A program made the position numbers and the translations under genes. DNA of 64,000 nt from Microplitis mediator (Eukaryota; Arthropoda; Insecta; Hymenoptera; Braconidae), in the NCBI RefSeq assembly GCF_029852145.1, contig NC_079973.1, forward strand, positions 14,215,921 to 14,279,920, written 5' to 3'. The notes below the pieces were generated by a model. The model was given only the letters and a program-made list of their open reading frames with translations. It did not search any database and was not told where the DNA came from. Shown here one piece after another: positions 11,180-22,358 of this stretch; position 1 is the stretch's first letter, and each line of letters starts with the position of its first letter.

Positions 11180-11588
11180 CCCGGGTAACTTTTTAACTAA
11201 TGAATCGATTTGAATGGTTGAGGCGGCAATCGAAAAAGCTTGTTGGCCATTAACTTTCCTGGGGATTTCAGATCATTTGATCAAGTAGACTCAAAAATAT
11301 TTTCGAATTACGAAAAAAAAAATTTTGTTTTTTATTGATTTCTCAGAAACGAATTCAACGATCGACTCCGAAATCTAATCACGTCTAGAACTTGATAAAA
11401 CGCATCGATTGCTGCTTCAGCCATCTCAATCGGTTAATTTGTTCGAGAGATATCGTTGAAGAAATAAATGGTAAAAAACGTTTTTTTTCGGAAACAATGG
11501 CACACAACAGTATTTACAACAATGTTTTCGAGCTGCTTGAACTCGAAAACAGCGAGAAGTTTTGGAGCTGGCCCGCAGGGTCAACCGA

Positions 11589-12529
11589 TAGACAGACTTT
11601 CCATTTGTTGTTGAGTTGTGCGATGCTATGTCTCAACTATAAGATGGTGAATACTTTTGCACGCCTCGGAAGCGAAGCGGAGAGGTTGTGCTTTATAACC
11701 GACCTGTCAAGGTCACACGATTTCCACTCATTAAAGTGCATATATTTTTTTTCTATTACTCTTACACATAATGAAAAGCACATCAATATAAAGCTGAAAC
11801 ACTAATAAATAATCCTGATACTTTTTTTAATTTGTCTAATGTGTATTAATATAAAAAAAAGTTAATTAAAAAAAATTTATCGTGGACGTCCATTAGTCTG
11901 TGGTTCAAAAAAACGGCGTGGTACGGATATCTCGAGAACGACTTGACGAAACTACTTAATTTTTTTTTCAAAATTTTCAGAAATAAGCAAAGAAGGTTCC
12001 TTTCGAAAATCACTACTGTAGGCCTTCTCGTTTTTTTAAAAATAAATCATTACGGTTAAAACCGGCAATCTTACATGTAAACAAACACACACTGCCGCCA
12101 TTTTTCATTAGGAATGTTCTCCTTATATTTTTTGTTTACCTTTATTACCGTATATTTACCATGGAAATTTTTATGGGAAAAGAGCGGAATATTCAATTTT
12201 ATTCGAAATTTAACTTTAAAAAAAAAACATAACATGAGCGTTCGAGGCGTGCACTTTTGGATTTTCCAAATTTTTTTTTTTTGTTTTTTTTTTTAATTCA
12301 GGACAAAATCATTCATTTTCTGTTAGTTTTTCAAAAGTTTCTGACAGATTTTTTCATTAGAATCACGAATGCGACTTAAATCGCATACTTCTCATTACTC
12401 ATAATGTTAATGATCTGAACTTCGATTATAAATATTTTGCATTAGAGATAATCACTGACTTTAAATACCCTTTATAAGTACACGAAATTTCCTCACTATG
12501 CTCATCACCCGACAACTGCCTTAATACGA
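11589..12529. other. Unassigned, with a segment shared with 34550-34625
   Basis: I see no gene. The stretch around 12232-12285 (GTGCACTTTTGGATTTTCC) recurs in reverse complement around 34565-34620, which suggests another low-copy dispersed repeat. The frame at 12114-12296 is AT-driven and not recognised. Confidence 0.4.
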
Positions 12530-12690
12530 AACGTAACTGTTTTCGAGCTCAAAGGGCTTGAAAATACTGATGCACTTAAAAGTATTGTCGAGCTCAAAGA
12601 TCTCGAACATGTATTGACAACAATTTTCTCGAGCTCCTTGAGCTCGAAAGCAGCTGAAAGTTTCGGGGCTGGCCCACAGTGTCAACTGTT
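12530..12690 (+). mobile_element. 3' fragment of the 1.2-kb dispersed repeat
   Basis: It carries the characteristic ending, TTTCGAGCTC hairpins followed by GGGGCTGGCCCACAGTGTCA, seen at the 3' ends of the copies at 8634-11588 and 43445-44650. Only the last 160 bases are present. Confidence 0.6.
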
Positions 12691-12940
12691 TTTCAGATTT
12701 TTTACAGATTATTGTAAAACGAAAAAAAAATTAAATAAAATCAAAGTCTAAGTGGCATTCGAACCTTTGATTGCTAGGCATACGTCATTATCATGTTGGG
12801 CATGATTCGTATGTTTTATCTTGTTACTGTCAATATAGGTGTCTTTTCAGGCGGTAAATCAAACATCAAAGAGATTAGAAACTTTTACAATCAAATCGGT
12901 TCTTAAATTTCAACTCGGGTTTCCGGATATATATTTTTTC
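12691..12940. other. Unassigned AT-rich DNA
   Basis: No frame, repeat or hairpin recognised. Confidence 0.3.
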
Positions 12941-13728
12941 GGGTGCCACAACCTGTGCCTAACAGAGACTAATTGTAAATGCACACTTGCATAAAAAGTA
13001 AGAGTATGTAACGACACGTATGAATAAACGAACTACAGATAAAAGTTACGTTCGAAAAAACGTAGGAATGAAGAACGTGATGGATGTGTAATGTCCGTTC
13101 TGATGAACGTGATCTTTCAAGTTCCCTTCGATAAACCGAATATTTGGTTAAAGTAAGATTTGTATAAACGGAAAATGGAAAACGAGACATTTGTAGAAAC
13201 GGAGAAACAAAGAACGTGACACGTGGACAGTGTTCAAAAGGGTTAACGTGAGGTTTGTTAACAGTGACGTATGTTCAAAAAATTTTTTGAGAATATATTT
13301 ACAATTCATGAAATGTCAAATAAATTTTTGAACATACGTCACTGTTAACAAACCTCACTTAACCGTCTCGCTCACTGTCCACATGCCACGTTCTCCGTTC
13401 CTTTGTTTCTACAAACGTGTCATTCTTCGATACCCGTGTTTTAATGAACGTCTCATTCTCCGTTTCTCCGTTTCTACAAATGTCTCGTCTTCCATTCTTC
13501 CGTTTATACAAATTTTACTTTAACCGAACGTTCGGTTTATCGAAGGGAACTTCAGAGATCACGTTCATCCGAACGGACATTATACATCTATCAAATTCTT
13601 CATTCCTACGTTTCTTCGAAAGGAAACATTTATCTGTCGTTCATTTATTCACACGTGTCGGTACATACTCTTACTTTTTATGCAAGTATGCGTTTACACG
13701 CTATCACCGATAGACACAGGTTGTGCCG
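12941..13728. mobile_element. 0.79-kb foldback element with GGCACAACCTGTG-type ends
   Basis: The left end reads GGTGCCACAACCTGTG and the right end CACAGGTTGTGCCGTC, an inverted repeat with one inserted base. The arms (about 340 bases each) are related but visibly diverged. They meet around 13290-13320, where TGAACATACGTCACTGTTAA pairs with its complement. The frames at 12969-13190 and 13417-13713 lie within the arms and resemble each other only because of the inverted repeat. No transposase. Confidence 0.75.
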
Positions 13729-14661
13729 TCCATTTGTTCGTATAGAAATCATCTATCATCATACGCAATTTCTTGATGAATGTAAATTTAATTCGGCGAA
13801 TTTGAAGAGTGAACCTGATAACGGCACGAAATAAGTAATTCAACTGACACGGAAAATTCATGACATCGAAGCACCTATGATGTACATACTAGATTGCCAT
13901 TTGCTATTCTATTTGTATGATTGAAACAGCTCTATATGGCAATTAAAATAATAAAGCAGTTAAGTACGAGAAATTTTGTCGTAAAGTGTCTCTTTTAATT
14001 ACAACAAACTACTGTGTCATTAGCATAAGGAAGTACCGAGGTAAATTACTTGGAATAGCTTTTATGACTCCATTATGAAATGATAAGTGTTCAATCGACC
14101 AGTTGGGTGTTAATTGTAGCTGGTATATGTTATTATGACATCAAAGAGAAATTTTGATCAAACAACCAGCAAATAAGAAGGATTCTGTTCGTTTTTGTAG
14201 GGTCAGTGATCGTTTAACATGTTACAATATGCCAGTGTACGTTTAACTGTTGAAACGAAAGCTTGTATAAAAAAATAATAAATTGAAAAATATATTTAAT
14301 TATGAGCTTTTAAAAATCACTCTTCTTCACTGAACCAGTGTATTGTTTGTGATATATATTTACAAATATTCTGAAAAGTATGTGGGCTTTTTAATATAAT
14401 TTTATAACGAAATTTAGATAAAAGGCATAAGACTTAAAAATTTTGTTTATTAATTTTGAAATTATTAAATCATGACGATTGAATAAAAAATTTAATATCG
14501 TAAGCACTTATGATGTAACAGATACGCAAGTACGTGAGTTTTAGTTCTAATCTATAATAAAAATAAAGTAAGTGCAAATACATGCAAGATATTTCAATGA
14601 AATAAATAAAAGATTTTATCAAGATACAGATTAATAAGTGTGACTTTTTTTAGAAAAAAAA
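13729..14661. other. Intergenic AT-rich DNA upstream of the receptor relic
   Basis: No repeat or frame recognised. It may hold the promoter of the receptor gene, but no element can be pointed to with confidence. Confidence 0.35.
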
Positions 14662-15477
14662 ATGTACGGAAACAATGATTTTTTAGATTTTGAAAATTTT
14701 GTAGATAGTCTTCATAATTTTTTTACACATATTAAATTTTGGAAAAACAATGCGACTTCAGTCGGTCAAAAATTATTTGACATTTTTTTAAATGTAAGCA
14801 TATTAACATTAAGTATACTACTTATTATTTCGGAAACTATTGATATAAAAAACAGTTATGATTTACCGAGTTTTGCTGCACATATAAATCCAATTTGTTT
14901 TCATTGGTATGCTCAAATGGTGTTTTGGATTGATGAAATTAAATGATATTGAGAATTTACTAGTTAAAATGAAACGCTGTCATAGACTTTGTTTGAATTA
15001 TATTGAAAATGAAAAAGGTAACAAAGTATTGAATAATATTACTATTTAAAATATGAAATCAATGCATTAATTATTTGTAATTATAGAAATTCATCGATAT
15101 AATATGAAAATGCTAAAATATAAACAAAATATGATGAAATTTTCATATATATGGCTTTTTTTTACAATTTACGGAGTTACGCAGTGGTGTTTAAATCCGA
15201 TTCTGTATGATTTATATAATGATATTCATAGCGAAAAAATGTTAAATTCAAGTTTCAATAGACATTTACCTTATCCGGGATTATTTCCATGGAATGTTGA
15301 TACTTTATCAAAGTATATAATGACCTTTAGTCTTCAGTACATTAGTGCAATAGCGGCAGCTATCGAAATAGCTGGTTATGATATTTTCAATATTATTCTC
15401 TTAGTCAATACATACGTCAATTTACAGCATTTGAATAAAACTTTATTTAAGCAAGCGGATAATTTATCAAAATTCAG
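14662..15477 (+). pseudogene. Odorant receptor (7TM, insect OR family) fragment: two exons, frameshifted and truncated
   Basis: Exon 1 (14662-15017) opens at ATG with MYGNNDF and a hydrophobic segment, LSILLIISETIDI. It carries a frameshift near 14943, after which the other frame continues sensibly (ENLLVKMKRCHRLCL) to a GAAAAAG/gtaaca donor. The intron is 15018-15086, with a TTATAG acceptor. Exon 2 (15087-15477) contains IYGVTQWCLNPI and LPYPGLFPWNVDT followed by SLQYISAI, an arrangement typical of the second transmembrane region and extracellular loop of insect odorant receptors. It ends at an AG/gtatca donor. Later exons with the remaining membrane segments are absent: the following intron runs into AT-satellite and LTR sequence. 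Insect ORs are about 400 residues; under 250 are here. The family call rests on pattern memory. Confidence 0.7.
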
Positions 15478-15492
15478 GTATCAAGTATATCC

Positions 15493-15600
15493 CAGGAAAA
15501 AATCTTTTTAAAAAATTTTATAAAGTTTCATAAAGTTTAAAGAACATTTTATGAAATTCTGTAATATTTTATGTAATTTTATAGAATGTTACGATATAAA
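15493..15600 (+). repeat. Degenerate CCCGGGAAAAAA-type AT repeat in receptor intron
   Basis: It begins CCCAGGAAAAAATC and continues with TTTTATAAAGTTT units, like the capped AT arrays elsewhere in the window. It lies 15 bases after the exon-2 donor of the receptor relic, so its insertion may have disrupted the gene. Confidence 0.5.
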
Positions 15601-15882
15601 ATAAATAGAATTCTAACTGTTAATAAGGTAGCTAAATTCAAAGTGACGTCACAAGAGAGAAAGATAGACTAGTTATTGGCTTGAATTATTGAGTAGGAGT
15701 ATACTCCGCACATTTCACTGACGGTTAGTAGTGTATTATACAAATCAGTGTTTTAATATATATATTAAACGACTTGTTTGGCCAATCAGAAAAGATTATT
15801 TTTTCATATAAAATTTTATGAGGTTGACTTTAGCCAGTTAGCGGAGTATTCTTCGCCATGAGTTACATGAAAAAAAATTTTA

Positions 15883-15925
<43 letters not shown>
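15601..15925. other. AT-rich DNA with (TA)n tract
   Basis: Nothing gene-like. A TA microsatellite at about 15889-15920 precedes the solo LTR. Confidence 0.4.
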
Positions 15926-15926
<1 letters not shown>

Positions 15927-16306
15927 GTGGTGGTTCAGCTTCACTCTGCGAGATGGCACTGTATAACTCGCCACTCGCAGTATCTCGTCCCTACACCTAT
16001 TTCAATATATAACATTTCCAACATGTAACTTCCAACTCGGCGTCTTAGGTGGGGTATACGATAGACACACCTAACTGAGGAGTCTCCGCTATCGTATACT
16101 TAGACGAAACGCCTCTCACCCCAGAAATACCTTTTTCTACCTCTTCTCTTCACATTTACTCATGTGTACATAAATCATTCAATTGTAAATATTATCACCT
16201 GTACAAAATCCTTTCTCATTCATACACAAAAACAGCCTTGCACTCTTTGGTATGTAGCGACTTAGGTAGTGATTGTTTCAATCTAATCCTAAAGAGTCGT
16301 CGCTAC
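15926..16306. mobile_element. Solo LTR, about 381 bp (TGTGGTGG...CGCTACA)
   Basis: It runs from TGTGGTGGTTCAGC to GTCGTCGCTACA, with TG/CA ends and (TA)n on both sides. It is more GC-rich than its surroundings. Read on the minus strand it starts TGTAGCG, like the 5' end of the gypsy relic at about 28995, so they may belong to related elements. The exact target duplication cannot be told in the TA context. Confidence 0.55.
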
Positions 16307-16313
16307 ATATATA

Positions 16314-17325
16314 TTAGGGTGATTCAAAAAACAAAAACAATTTTTTTTTTCTTCCAAACAGGTTCAAAAGTTTTGTTTAGATAAAAAAAGACGCCTGTGA
16401 AAATTAGAGCTCTTAATATTAATATTAACATTGTCCGCATTGCACTTTTCTATTTCCCATAAGAATAACATGGGAAAATTTTTTTTTACGTCTTCTGATT
16501 TTTATAAGTAGCTAACGATGCGTCATAGGAATAATTGGCAGGCATATTTTTGTAGGGAATTGAATGCTCTACAAAAAAAGATTCTTATCATTTTTTGAGG
16601 AATCTATTTGTTCAAAAGTTATTTGAGGTTGAAGTCGGATTCATATTAAATTTTGAGATTTTCTTACTTTTCGGGCGAAACTATCAGACTTATTACAAAA
16701 TATCATTGGACCTTTTTTGTAGACAATTTTATTCCCTAGAAGTTTTTCTCATAAAGTTTTTTCGAATTCCGCATTGTTTGCTAGTTATTTTTATTTTAAT
16801 GTCAAGCTCTTGAAATCAATCAGAACCACTTTTTTAAGAGCTTAAAATTAAAATAAAAATAACTAGAAAATAATGCGGAATTTGAAAAAACTTTAGTGAT
16901 AAAAATTTGTAGAGAATAGAATTGTCAACAAAGAAGATCCTGCAACATTTTGTGATAAGTCTGATAGTTTCGCTGGAAAAGTGAAAAGATCTCCAATTTT
17001 ACTTCGAGCTCCATCAACTTTTGAACATATGGATTTATCGAAAAATGATAAGCGACCTTTTTTGTAGAGCGTTCAATTTCCTACAAAAATATGTATTAGT
17101 CTAGCCGATCTATTGATTTGTTTAATGAGTTAACAATACTTAAAGCTAAAAAAAAAATTTTTCCCGTGTTATTTAAATGGGAAAATCGAATTTTTTAATG
17201 AGCTAGGTCTGTATTCGACATAGAATTTTTTTTCTTGCGCGAAATTTTTTTTTTTTGTGTTAAACTATGATTTTTTCCACATGCACTGAAAAAAAAAAAT
17301 GTTGCTCCGAAATGACGCACCCTAA
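16314..17325. mobile_element. 1.0-kb foldback element with TTAGGGTG ends (mariner-like TIR)
   Basis: The left end is TTAGGGTGATTC and the right end is the complement of TTAGGGTGCGTC, both next to TA. Internal arms pair partly (for example ACAAAAAAGATTC near 16572 with the complement near 17050), more diverged than in other foldbacks here. TA flanks and the TTAGG start recall mariner-family MITEs. No transposase is encoded. Confidence 0.65.
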
Positions 17326-17333
17326 TATATATA

Positions 17334-17620
17334 TGTCGGAAAGTCATTACAACCTTGGGCGTTATCCCGAGTATTGGTCTCAATACTAATATCTCTTATT
17401 TTTATTTAAAATATGAACGAATATTAATTATGCAACACAATGATTTAATATTAAAAGTATTGTTCATAAATAACGATACTTAGACAAGTAAAAGAATAAA
17501 CATAGTATCGCACAGATATCAAAATACACTAAATACTAATTAATGCAATAATTGATTACGCAGAGAATTATAATAATTGCAATACACGACAGTCCGATAA
17601 TATTCAAATAAAACCTAATC
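17334..17620 (-). repeat. 3' LTR segment of the defective LTR element
   Basis: It matches 22047-22333 across 287 bases with one visible difference (a G in CACAGATATC versus A). The LTR continues past 17620, but its far boundary is not certain. Confidence 0.75.
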
Positions 17621-18389
17621 GAATAATTTACAAATACTACGGTAAACTAGGCTCGAGAACGAATCCACGGTCGACAGGAAAACTTGTACTCGCACAACGA
17701 ATGCTCAATCAGAACTAACTGACTCAACTAGTACCAAACTCTGTACTTTTTGTTAAAAACCTTTTTGTCAAAATATTCAAAGAAGGACAACCGTCTCATA
17801 TTATCTTACTATCTTGTCCTCTGTGTCTTACTATACCCATCCTGTGACCGTGGCTACGTTTGGTGAACAGATCTCACAGCGAGCCTAAGCCTCCCGTAAT
17901 AAACATAATCTGCTTAAGTTGTAAACAACTAGAACTTAAATTTTATTATTTAATTGTTACTATAAAAACTAGTCTCGACTGTTGGAAATTTCCCGTCCTA
18001 TTGGAAAACCCCGTTTTATTCTTTCATCTCCGACACGGCCATCCTGACGATCACGCGTCCTCGAGTGAATCTAAAACGTTTATTTTAAACCACACATAAA
18101 TTCCTTGTGTTTACTACTATTTACATTGAAACATTTTTTTTTGTATTTACTACTATTTACAACAAAACATAATTTACAAATTTTCTATTTCATTATCCAG
18201 TTCAGAAATCCAAAGTAGTATTAAAAGCTTTCAGTAGTATTTCATTAACATTATATTTAATTTTACTATATGATCTCTTAAGTATGCCTTTCATAATTCC
18301 CTTCAGCAGTCATTTCACTATGTTCGTATTTTCGTCCACCATAGATCCTCACACTCAATGACCCCTGCATGCCACGTGCAGTCCGATAC

Positions 18390-19010
18390 TACCTTAGTTG
18401 CCATAACTAGGTACACTTTTGTCCAAGCCCCCGCCACACTATCAACTGCCACAGTATGATACGTGTAGTGCGACTTCCAGAAACTTCAGACCCCCGCCAC
18501 TTCACCAGTTGCCCATCGCCCCCTGATCAAACCACTCCCGGTTTGCAGTTACGACCTACAACCTGGTGCAAGTAGTGCGATCCTTTTCTGTCCAATATTG
18601 CCATAGCCACAACTATGCAATCTTTAATCCAAGCCCCCGCCATACTATTAACAGCCACTGTATGATACGTATGGTGCGACTTCCAGAAACTTCAGACCCC
18701 CGCCACTTCACCAGTTGCCCATCGCCCCCTGATCAAACCACTCCCGGTTTGCAGTTACGACCTACAACCTGGTGCAAGTAGTGCGATCTTTTTCTGTCCA
18801 ATATTGCCACAGCCTCAACTATGCAATCTTTTATCTAAGCCCCCGCCATACTATCAACTGCCACAGTATGATACGTATGGTGCAACTTCTCAAAAACTTC
18901 AGACCCCCGCCACTTCACCAGATGCCCATCGCCCCCTGATCAAACCACTCCCGGTTTGCAGTTACGACCTACATTCTGGTGCAAGTGGTGCGATCTTTTT
19001 TCTGTCATTA
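18390..19010. repeat. 207-bp tandem repeat, three copies
   Basis: The phrase AAGCCCCCGCCATACTAT recurs at about 18425, 18632 and 18839. Each unit also contains ATCGCCCCCTGATCAAACC and CCCGGTTTGCAGTTACGAC. The composition is much more GC-rich than its surroundings. The period is 69 codons, so frames at 18566-18781 and 18804-19079 stay open. I do not regard these as genes. It sits in the body of the LTR element. Confidence 0.85.
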
Positions 19011-20168
19011 GTGCTTGATCTTTCCCCTGGTGGCTCAAGACTCTGCCACAGAGTCTCTTGCATCAACACTCCCATCTGAAACATCCAACCCGCTAGGAAT
19101 ATGACTCTTCGGCATTTTCCTAAGTTCTCATGACTATTCTTATAAGTTCTGTTACAGCTTAAAGATTTAAAGTTTATCGATTGTTATAGAGAACTTCTGT
19201 GACCACGAATGGATCCCTGAACTTTGGACCAAGCTAAATTTAATGTCTTTCTTTATTCTTAATTAAAACAAAATAACTGAACTTGAATCGAACTATCTTT
19301 GTTTTATTAATTTCAAATCTATACTTATTATATCTAGCATTCTTTTTTTTTTTATATTTTCAATCCCATTCTGTCTTATATCAGAGACTTCAATTTTTTT
19401 TTTTTTTTATCATCAACAATTAACCCAAAACAACCGTGCTACTTTACCAATTGACAATTGCAGTGAACTAGCCTTTGTAACGCGATTAGTAATTCAGTTC
19501 ATCGCTAATTAAACCTCAAGTATGACCGCCTGCCGTGTGTGTTCGTTTTCTTCCAACTGTTATAAACATATTTTTAAGAGTACTCGTTACTCGATAAACC
19601 TGACCATTGGCCCTATTGGCACTCCTTACTAGTAAATGTAATTAGATATTTTGAGAGGTACAAAAATCTCTGAACTCGTTGCCTCTAAAACATCTACGTG
19701 GTCTGCTATTACACGAGCGAATGGACCAAACGAGAATACAGCGCGATTCAAGGGTCTGATAGTATTTGCTGTATCTACTTTTCCAGTATGCCCGGAAAAA
19801 TAAACTTTAAAAATTAGTGTTTAAAATTATATCACGGAACCCGGGTGTCAGCATAGGGAACTCCAACATTCCAAATAATAAATTTTATAGTACGTGTCAT
19901 AAATTTTTCTCTATGTTCAAGTTACGATTATTATCATCGTCATTATTATCATTATTATTATTATTTTTTTTTTTTTAAATTCAAATATCAATATCTCCCG
20001 CATAGACAACAAACTTCAATCTTCATCCTATAGTTATTCACGCTTCAATTATAAATTAAGGAATCACTATTCAGAATGAAAGCATTTGCTGATCACTCCA
20101 TCAATGTAATACCTGTCGTTTCTCAATTTATGTAGTTCATTTTTTTTTTTTTTTTTTTTTTTGTGTGT
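19011..20168. other. Body of the LTR element, no recognisable coding sequence
   Basis: AT-rich with homopolymers. No frame with retrotransposon motifs seen on either strand. Confidence 0.4.
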
Positions 20169-20453
20169 TTAGTGTAACAAGACAAATTTAGTGAAGATAT
20201 CTATCATAAAAATAACATATTCTTTCGAATTATTTTTGCTACTTAATTTACCTGCTATGTTTATATGCACAGTATGCCAAGGTATGCTGGTCTTGGGTAT
20301 GGGATGTAGCTCGTCTTGAGTTTTACCTGAGCTCAACTTAAAAAGTTTGCAAGCAAAAGAGTTGTCTATGAATTTACGAACATATTTCGTAATTCCTTCA
20401 AACCAGTAGTACTTGCAAACTTTATCAAGTGTTTTCTCCCATCCCAAGTGCAT
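20169..20453 (-). pseudogene. Integrase fragment (zinc-binding H2C2 region and start of the core)
   Basis: The translation starts HLGWEKTLDKVCKYYW and continues YVRKFIDNSFACKLFK, matching the H-x3-H...C-x2-C region with the second histidine region upstream and one cysteine changed to serine (NSFAC). It goes on with PIPKTSIPWHTVHINIAG and YVIFMIDIFTKFVLLH, the beginning of the catalytic core. In retroelements the first core aspartate lies in HIDxxG; here it reads HINIAG, so that aspartate is lost. Sequence just upstream (20454-20560) also looks integrase-like. It is inactive, and the only pol remnant I recognise in this element. Confidence 0.75.
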
Positions 20454-20559
20454 AACTGACTCACATGCACATGACTAATCACTGACCACCTGAAGACACG
20501 TGGTACGATCGGTAAGCAAAGTATTTTACCACGAGGAACTCTTAGGGTTAACTCAACTT

Positions 20560-22019
20560 TACTATGAGATACTTTCGATCAGTTGTAGTCAGTTATTATC
20601 GTGAATTTACAACCGTATAAATAGTTATGAAAGAATTTAACAGAAATAAATACCAATTATGTCCCAAATTCGTATGATTGATACTTTAACTCGGCTTTAC
20701 TAGTTGCTTTACTATAATGCTCGACAACTCGATTTGGATCCGTTAAACTTTGCATAAGAAATGCATCATAATCATCGGAACTAGCGTATGTGTGCAATTC
20801 TATTAGAAACTTCAAATTAAATATCATAAATCAATGTAATATAAAGGATATCAATATTTGTAAGAATTCAGGTATAAATTTACGGAAATGAGATTAAAGG
20901 TCTGTGAATTGTCTCAGTTGAGGGAGACGCTGGGATGCAGGTAGCTCTGTTAGTGCTAACATGTTACAAAGGTTTGGTCGAACTTCACCGGACTTAATCT
21001 CATACCTGAGATAATGAACAGGGATCTTGAGAAATAAATATTTGAAAAAAAAAAAAGTAAAGCAAAATCCAGCACAATAAATGATGCTATTAAAATTTTC
21101 AATCCAATACACCTCCGGTGCAACAATTTGAAAACTTCATTCAGTAACAATTTTCTTAATCGAAAAAAACCAAGTTTGTTTCAAGAGATTTTGATCTTAC
21201 TTTTTTTTTTTTTGTTTACAATGTACGTATTGTAAATATTCATAAGTATTCATTTATCTTGTAATTACCGGTTACATCTGTATCTACGTTATTTGAATCG
21301 ATTTCATCATATAATTCCGATTTATGAAATGCACAAATAGTTTTACTCTTAAAAAAAATCGTAAAGTGATCTAAAATTATGTTAATGTCAAATCTTTGAT
21401 TAAAAAATTTCACGACTAATCATGACGTCACTCATTAAATAATCATCTCATAGAACATAGAAAAAAATCTAATATATCACCATTGACGGTTACAGTAGAT
21501 ACAATTTGTATCGTACAATTTACAATAGCATTTTCTATTCACTTTAAATTTATTATTTTATGTTCTCTTTTCCCTAAGAATCAAACAGCATTGCTCTCTT
21601 TTAATTAATGAACAATCTGTTCAAAAATCAAAACAAAATGAAAACGACTCACCAAGTTCTCTTAAAAATTCTGATGGAGCTGCCACAGTGCAAACATTCA
21701 CACGACGTTCATTGTGGGGTTGGTATTCTCGTTTCCAATTGGAAATGAACACTTTAAAGCAATATGACCACACATGCTATACTTAAAACATAAACGAGCA
21801 CAATTGATACAGCGATTTCTTCGAAACTCGATTTTTCATTTCGATGCAAACACTGACAAAATACGGCTTGAATATACAGCTAAATATTCACTAATGAGCG
21901 CACTACCTCCTAACGAACATTTAGCTAAACACATATTCACTATTGAAGACCGAGATTGATTTTACAGAATTCCGATTTTGAATTTCTAACAAAAGACTAA
22001 GCTGTTCAGCAGAAATTCC
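20560..22019. other. 5' part of the defective LTR element, coding lost
   Basis: No gag or RT motif found. Frames at 20894-21150 and 21774-21959 show no family features. AT-rich DNA with homopolymer runs. Confidence 0.35.
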
Positions 22020-22033
22020 TGTTGACGATTCAG

Positions 22034-22046
22034 ATCCCACTTCTGA
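22034..22046 (-). other. Primer-binding-site-like sequence (tRNA-Leu type)
   Basis: On the minus strand TCAGAAGTGGGAT directly follows the LTR end CCGACA. Insect tRNA-Leu genes end in the complement of this sequence. The match starts at the LTR boundary, as expected of a reverse-transcription primer site. Confidence 0.55.
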
Positions 22047-22333
22047 TGTCGGAAAGTCATTACAACCTTGGGCGTTATCCCGAGTATTGGTCTCAATACT
22101 AATATCTCTTATTTTTATTTAAAATATGAACGAATATTAATTATGCAACACAATGATTTAATATTAAAAGTATTGTTCATAAATAACGATACTTAGACAA
22201 GTAAAAGAATAAACATAGTATCGCACAAATATCAAAATACACTAAATACTAATTAATGCAATAATTGATTACGCAGAGAATTATAATAATTGCAATACAC
22301 GACAGTCCGATAATATTCAAATAAAACCTAATC
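22047..22333 (-). repeat. 5' LTR segment of the defective LTR element (truncated)
   Basis: Second copy of the 287-bp segment at 17334-17620. It stops abruptly at a (TA)n tract followed by another LTR. Confidence 0.75.
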
Positions 22334-22358
22334 TATATATATATATATATTGTAACGG

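Larger units (their letters stand above)
8837..11185 (-). mobile_element. Composite AT-satellite / 5S-derived element, uninterrupted copy
   Basis: It is bounded by CCCGGGAAAAAATG on the left and CATTTTTTCCCGGG on the right. In order it contains an AT foldback of TTTTATAAAATTTT units (8843-9120), a CCGGG cap, a 5S-derived segment with AT-rich tail (9122-9510), a GGGGTACC-type element (9520-10060) and an AT tandem array (10060-11179). The insertion precisely splits the repeat at 8634-11588. The same order, reversed, is present at 54229-59648 with three extra insertions, showing that this whole unit is one mobile or duplicated entity. Confidence 0.7.
8634..11588 (+). mobile_element. Dispersed 1.2-kb repeat (copy 1), split by a composite AT/5S element
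   Basis: The left piece (8634-8836) starts TTAAACTTCCTGCTGAGAA and runs to a short GT-rich stretch. The right piece (11187-11588) starts TAACTTTTTAACTAATGAAT and ends GCTGGCCCGCAGGGTCAACC. The same sequence is uninterrupted at 43445-44650, which fixes the split. Near its 3' end are hairpins of the type GAGCTGCTTGAACTCGAAAA. The frame at 11392-11805 overlaps this end and the sequence beyond it, and has no recognisable protein. Class unknown. No clear target duplication is seen at this copy. Confidence 0.7.
17334..22333 (-). mobile_element. Defective LTR retrotransposon with nearly identical LTR segments
   Basis: A 287-bp segment beginning TGTCGGAAAGTCATTACAAC occurs at 17334-17620 and again at 22047-22333, differing by one base that I can find. 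On the minus strand these are LTR 3' ends (CTTTCCGACA). Directly next to the upstream LTR is a primer-binding-like TCAGAAGTGGGAT, resembling the complement of an insect tRNA-Leu 3' end. The right LTR is cut at 22333 by TA and another LTR, so full LTR length is unknown. The body holds only an integrase piece (20169-20453) and a 207-bp tandem repeat. I saw no reverse transcriptase. Confidence 0.7.

Noticed and set aside
18390..19010. CRISPR-like array
   Set aside because: The 207-bp units are direct tandem copies without unique spacers, in a eukaryotic retroelement.
18566..19079. Two plus-strand frames within GC-rich DNA
   Set aside because: Both arise from the 207-bp tandem repeat (69 codons) and show no protein features.
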